A stretch of DNA of 53,740 bases from DATBDE01 sp036270095 (GTDB taxonomy: Bacteria > Actinomycetota > Thermoleophilia > Solirubrobacterales > Solirubrobacteraceae): the NCBI GenBank assembly GCA_036270095.1, contig DATBDE010000140.1, positions 1 to 53,740 on the forward strand, read 5' to 3'. Below are positions 32,138 to 40,160 of the stretch, in pieces (the first letter of the stretch is position 1; the number at the start of each line of letters is the position of its first letter). Under the pieces are notes generated by a model. It was not told the DNA's origin and did not search any database. It saw only the letters and a list, made by a program, of their open reading frames with translations. Position numbers and translations under genes: made by a program.

Positions 32138-33052
32138 TTGGGCGCGCGCACCGTCATCACCGGCGCCTCCGGCTTCGCCGGGGGCCACCTCGCCGACGCC
32201 TGCGCGACCGCCGGCGACGCCATCGTCGCGCTCTCGCGGGCCGAGGGCGTCGACCTCCTCGACGCCGACGCGACCCGGCGGGCGATCGCCGAGGCGCGGC
32301 CGGACGTCGTCTACCACCTCGCCGCCAAGGCCTCGGTCGGGCGCTCGTGGCAGGACCCGCACCGGGCGCTGACCGAGAACGTGACCATGACCCTCAACGT
32401 GCTCGAGGCGGTGCGCGAGGAGGCGCCCGACGCCCATGTGGTCGTCGCCGGCACCGGCGAGGTCTACGGGCCGCCCGCGGAGCTGCCGGTCACCGAGAGC
32501 GCGCCGCTGCACCCGCAGAACCCCTATGCGGTGTCCAAGGCCGCGGCCGAGCTGCTGGCCGGCTTCTACGCGGACGCGCACGCCGCGCACGTGATCCGCA
32601 CGCGCGCCTTCAACCACGCCGGGCCACGCCAGTCGCCGATCTTCGCCATCGCGTCCTTCGCCCGCCAGGTCGCCGAGGGGCGGCTGCGCAGCGACGACCC
32701 CGTGCGCGTCGTCACCGGCAACCCCGACGTGCGCCGCGACTTCACCGACGTGCGTTGCGTGGCCCGCGCCTACCGCCTGCTGGCCGCCCGCGCCCCGGCG
32801 GGTGTCTACAACGTCTGCTCGGGCTTCACGCCCTCGATCCGCGAGATCGTCGCCCGGCTGGGCGAGGTCGCCGGCGTCGGCGTCGAGCACGTGGTCAACC
32901 CCGACCTCGTGCGCGGCCACGAGGTCATGGAGGTGCGCGGCGCGCACGACCGGCTGACCCGCGCCACCGGCTGGGAGCCGGTCATCCCCTTTGACCGCAC
33001 CCTCGGCGACGCCGTCGCCTGGTGGGAGCAGGAGCTGGCCGCGGCGCGCTGA
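32138..33052 (+). CDS. NAD-dependent epimerase/dehydratase (GDP-mannose 4,6-dehydratase/RMD-like SDR)
   Basis: An extended SDR of 304 residues acting on nucleotide sugars. The cofactor motif is VITGASGFAGGHLAD, then VVYHLAAKASVGRSW, the catalytic YAVSK (Y-x3-K), AFNHAGPRQSP and DFTDVRCVARAYRLL. The NHxGPxQ and RRDFTDVRD-like pattern points to GDP-4-keto-6-deoxymannose reductase or a related enzyme. The TTG start is inferred because no better codon precedes the Rossmann strand. Its TGA abuts the stop of the GH15 gene within TGATCA. Confidence 0.88.
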   Translation: MGARTVITGASGFAGGHLADACATAGDAIVALSRAEGVDLLDADATRRAIAEARPDVVYHLAAKASVGRSWQDPHRALTENVTMTLNVLEAVREEAPDAHVVVAGTGEVYGPPAELPVTESAPLHPQNPYAVSKAAAELLAGFYADAHAAHVIRTRAFNHAGPRQSPIFAIASFARQVAEGRLRSDDPVRVVTGNPDVRRDFTDVRCVARAYRLLAARAPAGVYNVCSGFTPSIREIVARLGEVAGVGVEHVVNPDLVRGHEVMEVRGAHDRLTRATGWEPVIPFDRTLGDAVAWWEQELAAAR

Positions 33053-34984
33053 TCAGAGGCGCTCGCGCGCCCGCGCCTGCACAAGGCCGCGGCGCCGGTC
33101 CGCGAACGAGTCGGCGCGGATGACGTGCATGACCGCGTTGATGAGCGCCAGGTGGGTGAAGGCCTGGGGGAAGTTGCCCAGGTGGCGGCCGGTGCGGGCG
33201 TCGATCTCCTCGGCGTAGAGGCCGAGCGGGCTGGCGAAGCCCAGCAGCCGCTCGCACAGGTCGCGCGCGCGGTCGAGCTCGCCGATCTCGGTCAGCGCGG
33301 AGACGAGCCAGAACGAGCAGATCGTGAACGTGCCCTCGTCGCCGCGCATGCCGTCGTCGGTCTCCTCCACCCGGTAGCGGAGCACGAGGCCGTTCTCGGT
33401 GAGCTCGTCGGCGATCGCCAGGACGGTGGCGCGGATGCGCTCGTCGTCGGGCGGCAGGAAGCGCAGCAGCGGCAACAGCAGGCACGAGGCGTCCAGGGCC
33501 GTCGTGTCGTAGTGCTGGGTGAACACGCCGCGCGCGTCGACGGCGTTGGCGCACACGTCGGCGTGGATCTCGTCGGCCGCGCTGCGCCAGCGCTCGGCGC
33601 GCTCGAGGTCCTCGCGCAGCCAGGCCAGGCGCGAGCCGCGGTCGGCCGCCACCCAGCACATGGCCTTCGACGAGGTGAAGTGGCGCGGCTCCCCGCGCAC
33701 CTCCCACACCCCGCAGTCGGGGTTACGCCAGTGCTCGAGCGCCTGCTCGACCTGGCACTGGAGCATGCTCCACACCCGGTCGGCGAGGTGGTCGCGCGAC
33801 TTCGTGTGGATGAAGGCCGAGTCGAGGACGGCGCCCCAGACGTCGTGCTGGAGCTGGTCCCAGGCCCCGTTGCCGATCCGCACCGGGCGCGCGTTCTGGT
33901 AGCCGGTGAGGTGGTCCAGCCTCGCCTCCGTGAGGTCGCGCTCACCGTCGACGCCGTACATTATCTGCAGGTCGTGCTCGCTGCTGGTGACGTCGAGGAC
34001 GAAGTTGAAGAAGTCGTTGGCCTCCCAGTCGAAGCCGAGCGTGTAGAGGCCCCAGAGCGTGAACGTCGCGTCGCGGATCCACGCGTAGCGGTAGTCCCAG
34101 TTGCGCTCGCCCCCGGGCGTCTCGGGCAGCGAGGTCGTGGCCGCCGCGACCATCGCCCCGGTGGGCGCGTAGCTCAGGCCCTTGAGGGTCAGCGCCGAGC
34201 GCTGCAGGTGCGAGCGCCACGGGTGGTCGGGGAACTGGCCGTGGTCGAGCCAGTGCTGCCAGTGGTGGGCGGTCCAGACGAGCCGCCGGTAGGCCTCGCC
34301 GTAGTCGCGGGGCGGGTCGTGCTCGCTCCAGGCCAGCGCGCAGAAGCGTAGGTCGCCCTCCTTCATCAGCGTCCGCGCGGTCACCCGCGACCCCTCGATG
34401 CCGAGGTTCATGTCCGAGACCAGGCGCAGCCGCACGTCGTCGCCGTCCGCCGTCGCCGTGGCCTCGTGGTAGGCCTCGCCCGTGTAGGCCCACTCCGGGG
34501 GCATGCGCCCGTAGTCGAAGACCGGGTTGCAGTCGAGCTGGACCTGGACCTCGCCGTTGACGCACCGGACCGTGCGCAGGAGGACGTGGTCGGCGTCGTA
34601 GTCGGTGGGCGCGCGCCGGTGGGTGTGGGAGCGCTCGTCCTCGTGGTGCCAGGGCCCGATGAGGAGTGCATCGCGGACGATGATCCAGCCGCCGTCCTCC
34701 TCCCAGCTCGTCTCGAGCACGTTCGTGCCCGGCAGATAACGCCGCGCGACGGGCACCTCGGTGTCGGCGGGGCCGATGCGGAAGCCGCCGGCGTCACGGT
34801 CGAGGATGGCCCCGAACACGCTCGGGCTGTCCATGCGCGGGAGGCAGAGCCACTCGACGTTGCCGCTCGGCGCGACCAGCGCCGTCGTCTCGCAGTCCGA
34901 CAGGAAGCCGTAGTCGGCGATCGGCGGGAACGGGCTGCCCCCGAGGGCGAGGCTCTCGACCGGGAGATCGGACAGCTGGTCCAC
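33053..34984 (-). CDS. Glycoside hydrolase family 15 (trehalase/glucoamylase-like)
   Basis: A 643-residue cytosolic GH15 protein. An N-terminal beta-sandwich (PPIADYGFLSDCETTALVA, WLCLPRMDSPSVFGAILDRD) precedes the (alpha/alpha)6 barrel with NWDYRYAWIRDATFTLWGLY, MYGVDGERDLTEARLDHLTG, and the C-terminal EEIDARTGRHLGNFPQAFTH. Actinobacterial members of this type include acid trehalases and glucan glucohydrolases. The GTG at 34984 lies 20 bases after the upstream stop. Last gene of the TetR-dehalogenase operon. Confidence 0.92.
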   Translation of the reverse strand: MDQLSDLPVESLALGGSPFPPIADYGFLSDCETTALVAPSGNVEWLCLPRMDSPSVFGAILDRDAGGFRIGPADTEVPVARRYLPGTNVLETSWEEDGGWIIVRDALLIGPWHHEDERSHTHRRAPTDYDADHVLLRTVRCVNGEVQVQLDCNPVFDYGRMPPEWAYTGEAYHEATATADGDDVRLRLVSDMNLGIEGSRVTARTLMKEGDLRFCALAWSEHDPPRDYGEAYRRLVWTAHHWQHWLDHGQFPDHPWRSHLQRSALTLKGLSYAPTGAMVAAATTSLPETPGGERNWDYRYAWIRDATFTLWGLYTLGFDWEANDFFNFVLDVTSSEHDLQIMYGVDGERDLTEARLDHLTGYQNARPVRIGNGAWDQLQHDVWGAVLDSAFIHTKSRDHLADRVWSMLQCQVEQALEHWRNPDCGVWEVRGEPRHFTSSKAMCWVAADRGSRLAWLREDLERAERWRSAADEIHADVCANAVDARGVFTQHYDTTALDASCLLLPLLRFLPPDDERIRATVLAIADELTENGLVLRYRVEETDDGMRGDEGTFTICSFWLVSALTEIGELDRARDLCERLLGFASPLGLYAEEIDARTGRHLGNFPQAFTHLALINAVMHVIRADSFADRRRGLVQARARERL

Positions 34985-35004
34985 CGCGACCGGAAGTATC
35001 GCGC

Positions 35005-36354
35005 TCAGCGCACGGCGAGGCGGGCGATCGTCGTCAGCGACTGGTAGTAGACGTCGCGGCCGAAGCCGGGGGCAGGGAACAGGAAGGCCTGGGTGGGCGA
35101 GGGCACCGCGGCGCGTGCCTTCTCGGCGCCGGTGTCGAGGTCGAGGACGACGAGCTGGTCGCGGCCGCTGGGCAGCGACGCGCGCCGCAGCGCGGCCGAG
35201 CGCGCGAGCACGCGCAGCGCCGGCCGCAGCGCCGGGCGCACGGCGGGCGCGCGCAGCAGCGGCGCGTCGCGCCAGTCCTGGACCACGAGCTCGCGCGTGT
35301 CCGGGTAGAGGATCAGGTGGCCGGCGTGCGCGATCCCGTCGCGGCGCCACAGCGACTGGAGCTCGTCGCCGACCAGGCGCCAGGCGCGCACCACCGCGTT
35401 GCCGGCGTCGTAGGCGACGACGATGCGGTTCACGGGATCCCAGCCGGGCGGGTTGGACTCGGTGCCGAACGGCAGCCCGCTGATCTCCACCGAGCGGGTC
35501 GTGCCGTCGTCGCGGCGCGCCCACCACAGCCGCACCGGGTCGGGGTGGTCGCCGCTGCCGAGCATGGTGCGGTCCACGCGGTTGCGCCCGTTGTCCATCC
35601 AGAAGACGTGCCCGTCGGCGATGACCGGGTCCCAGCCGTAGCCGCGCCCCGGCGCCGGGCCGTAGCGCGGGCGCCAGTCGTCGAGCGTCAGCCGCCCCGC
35701 GTCGCGGTCCAGCCGCAGGCGGAACACCGTGGCCGTGCCCACCGCGACCACGCTCTCGCCGTCGGAGGCCAGGCGCGCGATGCTCGGCTCGGGCAGGCGC
35801 AGCGCCGGCGCGAGGGGCAGCAGCGTCTCGGGCTCGAGGACGGAGACCGTCGAGGGCTCGCGGCCCGCTGGCGCGTCGCAGTCCTTGGTCACGAGCTCGC
35901 CGCCCCGCAGGAGGACGAACGAGTTGTGGGGCCGCTCGACCGGGAGCCGGTGCGAGGCCAGCACCTCGAGCGCCGGGCTGAGCCGGTGGGCCCACCAGCC
36001 CAAGACCATGTGCAGGTCGCCGGAGGCGTGGGCGGCGATCCCGCCGGGCCAGTAGTAGCCGCCGGGCAGGCGCGGCGTGGCGGCCACGACCTCGAGCGTG
36101 TCGGGGTCCAGGCGCTCGACCCAGCCCCGCACCGGACGCGAGCGCAGCCCGCCGACCGGCATGTCGTGGCGCAGGGCGTAGAGCTCGCCCGGCTCGCGCC
36201 GGATGAGCATGTCGTTGGCGAAGGCGTCGTGGACGGCGACGACCTCGAGCCCCTCGTGCGGCTGGATGCCCAGCCCCGGGGCGGGCGCGCAGCCGAAGCG
36301 GCGCGGCCCGCCGTCCTCGCCCGTCCAGGGCTGCGGCCAGTAGGCGCCGCTCAG
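35005..36354 (-). CDS. Probable beta-propeller protein, function unknown (CTG start)
   Basis: About 449 residues with repeated sheet-like blocks: VERLDPDTLEVVAATPRLPG, LHMVLGWWAHRLSPALEVLA, RPHNSFVLLRGGELVTKDCD, SVSVLEPETLLPL, GWDPVIADGHVFWMDNGRN, VIVAYDAGNAVV-like strands, and a C-terminal HLILYPDTRELVVQDWRD. This resembles a six- or seven-bladed propeller; I cannot name the family. The frame extends well above the first ATG (36210) with plausible sequence (HEGLEVVAVHDAFANDMLIR) and has no ATG/GTG/TTG there. CTG at 36354 overlaps the dehalogenase TGA as CTGA, so I take that start. Confidence 0.7.
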   Translation of the reverse strand: MSGAYWPQPWTGEDGGPRRFGCAPAPGLGIQPHEGLEVVAVHDAFANDMLIRREPGELYALRHDMPVGGLRSRPVRGWVERLDPDTLEVVAATPRLPGGYYWPGGIAAHASGDLHMVLGWWAHRLSPALEVLASHRLPVERPHNSFVLLRGGELVTKDCDAPAGREPSTVSVLEPETLLPLAPALRLPEPSIARLASDGESVVAVGTATVFRLRLDRDAGRLTLDDWRPRYGPAPGRGYGWDPVIADGHVFWMDNGRNRVDRTMLGSGDHPDPVRLWWARRDDGTTRSVEISGLPFGTESNPPGWDPVNRIVVAYDAGNAVVRAWRLVGDELQSLWRRDGIAHAGHLILYPDTRELVVQDWRDAPLLRAPAVRPALRPALRVLARSAALRRASLPSGRDQLVVLDLDTGAEKARAAVPSPTQAFLFPAPGFGRDVYYQSLTTIARLAVR

Positions 36355-37229
36355 CGCTGCAGCGCCCCGACCATGGTCTCGGCGATGCGCGCGCCCTCGT
36401 CCTCCTGCAGGAAGTGGGCGGCGCCCTCGATGCGGACCTGGTCGCCCGCGGTGGGGATGAGCGCGGTGAACTGCTCGCCCGCCCGCGGGAACGGGAACAC
36501 CGGGTCGTTGTCGGAGAACGCGACCAGCACCGGCTTGTCCCAGCTCGCCAAGACGTCGCGCACGGCGCGCATCTCGGCGGCGCCGACGTCGTCGTCCGAC
36601 GTGGGGACCAGGAACGGGAACTTGTGGGCCCCGGCCTTGCTCTGTGTGGTCGGGTAGGGCGCGTCGTAGGCGGCGACGACCTCGGGCGGCAGGTCGGTCG
36701 CGGTGCCGCCCTGGATGATCATCCCGATGGGCAGGTCGGGCGTGCGCTCGACGAAGTCGCGCCAGGCCATGAAGCCCTTGCTCACGCGGCCCGCGAACAG
36801 GCCGGTGTTGAGGATGACCAGCCGCTCAACCTGGTCGGCGTGCTCGACGGCCCAGCGCAGGCCGATGGGGCCGCCCCAGTCCTGGACCACCACGGTGACG
36901 TCCTCCAGGCCGAGCTGGTCGATGTGCGCCGCGATGGTGTCGACGTGGCGGTCGTACGTGTACCAGTCCTCGTCGGTGGGCTTGTCCGAGCGCCCGAAGC
37001 CGGCCATGTCCGCGCACACCACCCGGTTGCCGGCGGCGACGAGCACGTCGAGCATGTGGCGGTAGAGGTAGCTCCAGCTCGGCTCTCCGTGGAAGCAGAG
37101 GACGGTCGGGCCGCTGCCCTCGTCGAGGTGGTGCAGGCGCAGGCCGTCGACGTCCACGTAGTGGGGCTCGTAGGCGAACCCAGGCAGGTCGGCAAAGCGC
37201 TCGTCGGGTGTCCGGAACACATCGGTCAT
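36351..37229 (-). CDS. dhaA: Haloalkane dehalogenase
   Basis: Alpha/beta hydrolase of 292 residues that hydrolyses carbon-halogen bonds. Nucleophile is aspartate D117 in VVVQDWGGPIGLRW, with the halide-binding W118, the N-terminal oxyanion/halide motif FHGEPSWSYLYRHML, and H272 in GAAHFLQEDEG. This combination separates it from esterases and epoxide hydrolases. Natural substrate unknown. ATGA overlap with the TetR gene upstream and CTGA overlap with the next gene downstream show tight coupling. Confidence 0.9.
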   Translation of the reverse strand: MTDVFRTPDERFADLPGFAYEPHYVDVDGLRLHHLDEGSGPTVLCFHGEPSWSYLYRHMLDVLVAAGNRVVCADMAGFGRSDKPTDEDWYTYDRHVDTIAAHIDQLGLEDVTVVVQDWGGPIGLRWAVEHADQVERLVILNTGLFAGRVSKGFMAWRDFVERTPDLPIGMIIQGGTATDLPPEVVAAYDAPYPTTQSKAGAHKFPFLVPTSDDDVGAAEMRAVRDVLASWDKPVLVAFSDNDPVFPFPRAGEQFTALIPTAGDQVRIEGAAHFLQEDEGARIAETMVGALQR

Positions 37230-37816
37230 GGCATCACTCCAAGCCAGATCTCGGTCAGGGTTTGCACGGCGGTGTCGGTCGACACCCGCGGCTCGCGGCC
37301 GAAGGCGTCGAGCAGGTAGGACTCGTTGAGGAGGTTCAGCGCCCGCGCAACCTCGCCCGGGCTGACGAGGTCGGGCCGGCGCTCGCGCAGCACCTGCTCG
37401 ATCAAGCCGTCGAACTGGCGGCGCAGCGCACGGTGCCCGGCGGCGATCTCGGGATCGCTGGCGGCGGCTTCGACGACGGCGCGCAGCAGCGGGCCGTGGC
37501 GCTCGTAGACCGCGACGGCCTGGCTGGCGGACTCCCGCACAATCGCGGCGGCGTCGCCCGACGCGGCGGCCTCGGCCAGTGGCCGCTGGGAGGCGTAGAG
37601 CTGGTCGATGGCGGCCCTGCTCGCGCGCACGAGCAGGTCGCCGAGGTCGTCGAAGTGGCGGTAGAAGATCGTGCGCCCGAAGCCGGCGCGCTGCATCACC
37701 TCGCCGATGCTCAGCTCGTTGTAGGAGCGATCGCGCACGAGCTCGGTCGCCGCGGCGACGATGCGGTCGCGACTCTCCTGCCGGGAATGGCGCAGCTGCG
37801 CTTGCCGGGGGGCCAT
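37226..37816 (-). CDS. TetR-family transcriptional regulator
   Basis: A 196-residue repressor. The N-terminal HTH (about 12-60) has SRDRIVAAATELVRDRSYNE, then LSIGEVMQRAGFGRTIFYRHF; the C-terminal domain is helical and ligand-specific. It leads the dehalogenase operon and faces the sulfatase gene. The start ATG is eight bases after TATGCT (37830-37825), so its mRNA is probably leaderless. A palindrome covering both promoters suggests autoregulation and control of the sulfatase. Confidence 0.92.
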   Translation of the reverse strand: MAPRQAQLRHSRQESRDRIVAAATELVRDRSYNELSIGEVMQRAGFGRTIFYRHFDDLGDLLVRASRAAIDQLYASQRPLAEAAASGDAAAIVRESASQAVAVYERHGPLLRAVVEAAASDPEIAAGHRALRRQFDGLIEQVLRERRPDLVSPGEVARALNLLNESYLLDAFGREPRVSTDTAVQTLTEIWLGVMP

Positions 37817-37831
37817 TCGTCAGGAGCATAC

Positions 37832-37868
37832 ACAGGCTGTTGACACTATGTGACACAAGCTGTACGGT
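37832..37868. promoter_or_regulatory. Divergent promoter with palindromic TetR operator
   Basis: For the sulfatase, TTGACA (37840-37845), a 17-base spacer and TACGGT (37863-37868) form a textbook sigma-70 promoter. Overlapping it, ACAG-N2-TGT (37832-37840) pairs as an inverted repeat with ACA-N2-CTGT (37855-37863) about a 14-base centre. TGACAC also repeats directly with a 10-base period. The TetR next door is the natural binder. Confidence 0.6.
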
Positions 37869-37875
37869 CGCGTTC

Positions 37876-39480
37876 ATCGTCGTCCGCGTCCTCCCCTTCG
37901 TCGCGCTCGTCGCCCTACTCGTCCTGTCCACCGCCGCCTCGGCGCGGCCGGTCGGCACGGGCAGCGACGGGCGTCCCAACATCCTCGTGGTGATGACCGA
38001 CGACGAGGCCGCGACCGATGTCGGCGTCACGCCCAACATCCGGCACCTGCTCGCCGACCAGGGCACGACGTTCGCCGACGCCGTCGACTCGTTCCCGCTC
38101 TGCTGCCCCGCGCGGGCGACCTTCATCACCGGCCAGTACGCCCACAACCACGGCGTCGCCGGCAACTTCTGGCCCTACGGCTGGTACGGCATGAAGGACC
38201 GCGGCAACACGCTGCCGCGCTGGCTGCAGAAGTCCGGCTACACGACGGCGCTGATCGGCAAGTGGCTGAACGGGTACGGCGCCAAGGACGCCCATGGCGA
38301 GGTGCCGAAGGGGTTCTCGATCTGGCGCGGCCTGCTCGACGTGTCGGCCTACGACTACTTCAACTTCGTCATGAACATCGACGGAAAGCTGAAGGCCTGG
38401 GGCGACTCGGACTTCGCGCACAAGCTCGTCCAGTTCGCCAAGGTCGAGGTCACGCACCAGCCGGGCGGGCTGCAGGCGATCCTCGCCCAGCTCCAGAAGG
38501 TCTTCGGCCCGCCGCCCTACACCTACTGGGGGGCCCAGAACCCGCAGGACTACTCGCCCGACGTGACCGGCAAGGTCACCGAGGGGCTGGTGCGCCAGCA
38601 GGCCAGGGCCAAGAAGCCGTTCTTCATCTGGTGGGCGCCGGCCGCGCCGCACCGGGAGGACGTGTCGGTGACCCTGCTGGGCCGGCCCGGCGACGACCCG
38701 CGCCCCGCCCCCCGCTACGAGCAGCGCAGCAAGAGCTACACCCTCCCCACGCCGCCGAGCTTCAACGTGCCCGACACCACGGTGGCGAACATGCGCGACC
38801 ACGCGCCCAAGCTCAACGACAACGCGATCCAGCAGCTCCAGCTCGACTACGAGGGCCGGAGCGGCTCGCTGCTCGCCGTCGACGACCACGTCAAGAAGCT
38901 GGTCTCGATCCTGCGCTCGACCCACCAGCTCGACAACACGCTGATCGCGTTCGTCTCCGACAACGGCTGGCTGCAGGGCGAGCACGCGATCCCGGGCGAC
39001 AAGTACCTGCCGTACGACGAGTCGCTACGGGTGCCGTTCATCGTGCGCGGCCCCGGCATCCCGCGCGACCAGACCGTGCACGGCCAGGTCTCGAACATCG
39101 ACTTCGCCCCCACGCTGCTGTCCTACGCGAAGGCGTCGCCGGGCCGGACCATGGACGGCGTTTCGCTGCGGCCGACCATCCGCAACCCCGCGCGGCGGCC
39201 GCGGCGCACGATCGAGATCGAAGCGACCGCTCCGCTGTTCGGAGGCGACGTCCCCAACAACGCCTGGGACCGCCCGTGGAGCGGCGTGCGCACCGACCGT
39301 TTCACCTACGTCCGCTACAAGGAGGCCGGCGACGAGCAGCTCTTCGACCGCCGCGCCGACCCGTTCGAGCTCAACAACCTCGCCGCCGACCCGGCCTACG
39401 CGTCGGTCAAGGCCGACATGGCCGCGCGGCTGGCCAAGCTGGCGCACTGCAAGGGGAAGACGTGCAACGTGCCGGGCTGA
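37876..39480 (+). CDS. Exported sulfatase (arylsulfatase type I), noncanonical start
   Basis: A 534-residue formylglycine sulfatase. After a signal peptide (VLPFVALVALLVLSTAASA) come the metal ligands NILVVMTDDEA, the modification site FPLCCPARATF (C76, C-x-P-x-R), NHGVAGNFWPYGW, and the C-terminal SDNGWLQGEHAIPGDK with the second metal site. The signal peptide leaves no room for an upstream start except a TTG that lies inside the -35. The frame has no ATG/GTG/TTG after the promoter; ATC at 37876 is eight bases after the -10 and is the likely leaderless start. Ends overlapping the next gene by 19 bases. Confidence 0.85.
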   Translation: MVVRVLPFVALVALLVLSTAASARPVGTGSDGRPNILVVMTDDEAATDVGVTPNIRHLLADQGTTFADAVDSFPLCCPARATFITGQYAHNHGVAGNFWPYGWYGMKDRGNTLPRWLQKSGYTTALIGKWLNGYGAKDAHGEVPKGFSIWRGLLDVSAYDYFNFVMNIDGKLKAWGDSDFAHKLVQFAKVEVTHQPGGLQAILAQLQKVFGPPPYTYWGAQNPQDYSPDVTGKVTEGLVRQQARAKKPFFIWWAPAAPHREDVSVTLLGRPGDDPRPAPRYEQRSKSYTLPTPPSFNVPDTTVANMRDHAPKLNDNAIQQLQLDYEGRSGSLLAVDDHVKKLVSILRSTHQLDNTLIAFVSDNGWLQGEHAIPGDKYLPYDESLRVPFIVRGPGIPRDQTVHGQVSNIDFAPTLLSYAKASPGRTMDGVSLRPTIRNPARRPRRTIEIEATAPLFGGDVPNNAWDRPWSGVRTDRFTYVRYKEAGDEQLFDRRADPFELNNLAADPAYASVKADMAARLAKLAHCKGKTCNVPG

Positions 39481-40157
39481 TCCTCGCCGGCATCTCGCTC
39501 GCGGTCGCGTTCTTCCTCACCATCGCCCTGGCCGCCAGCGCCGCATCCAGGCGCATCGCCGCCGACATCTACGGCACGCGCTACTGCGAGGTGCTCGAGC
39601 TGAAGGGCCTCCCGCCGACCGCGCAGGCGACCGTGTGGAACACGATCGGCTTCTCGCACTGCCCGGCGGCGCAGTGGAACGCGCTCGACCCGGCGGCGAT
39701 CGCCGCCGCCCGCGGCGACACCGCGATCGTCCTCAACGGCCCGCGCTACTGGCTCATGGACGCCGCGTCGGGCCGGACCGGGCGCAGCCAGGTGTTCGGC
39801 GGCCTGCGCTTCCGCCAGGTGGCGACGATCCCGATCCGCACGAACGAGGAGCTCGCGCAGACCCCCTACACCGAGCACACGATCGTCCGCCGCAACACGT
39901 GGAAGTGGAACAAGGGCCGCACGATCTACGAGCTGCACGCCCCCGGCGGGGCCACCTACGCGATGCAGAGCTACTCGCAGATCAAGGACCGGACCGAGAG
40001 CGTGAACGACCTGCCCGAGCTGGGCTCGCGGCTGCAGCTCCCGGCCGCGTGGCGCTACGGGACGCGCAAGCTCCGCAAGGACCTCGTGCTCGCCGCGCAC
40101 GGCAGCGCCACCATCGTCCAGGACGAGCTGCTCAACACGTACCAGCGCGAGCCCTAG
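39462..40157 (+). CDS. Exported hypothetical protein following the sulfatase
   Basis: 231 residues with an N-terminal signal or anchor (LILAGISLAVAFFLTIALAA) and a soluble domain containing two early cysteines (YCEVLELKG and GFSHCPAAQWN), TAIVLNGPRYWLMDAA, FGGLRFRQVATIPIRTNEEL, NTWKWNKGRTIYELHAPGGA and a C-terminal DLVLAAHGSATIVQDELLN. I do not recognise the family by name. The GTG at 39462 has AAGGGGAAGA upstream and lies within the sulfatase, so it is coupled. Probably acts with the sulfatase outside the membrane. Confidence 0.7.
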   Translation: MQRAGLILAGISLAVAFFLTIALAASAASRRIAADIYGTRYCEVLELKGLPPTAQATVWNTIGFSHCPAAQWNALDPAAIAAARGDTAIVLNGPRYWLMDAASGRTGRSQVFGGLRFRQVATIPIRTNEELAQTPYTEHTIVRRNTWKWNKGRTIYELHAPGGATYAMQSYSQIKDRTESVNDLPELGSRLQLPAAWRYGTRKLRKDLVLAAHGSATIVQDELLNTYQREP

Positions 40158-40160
40158 GCG

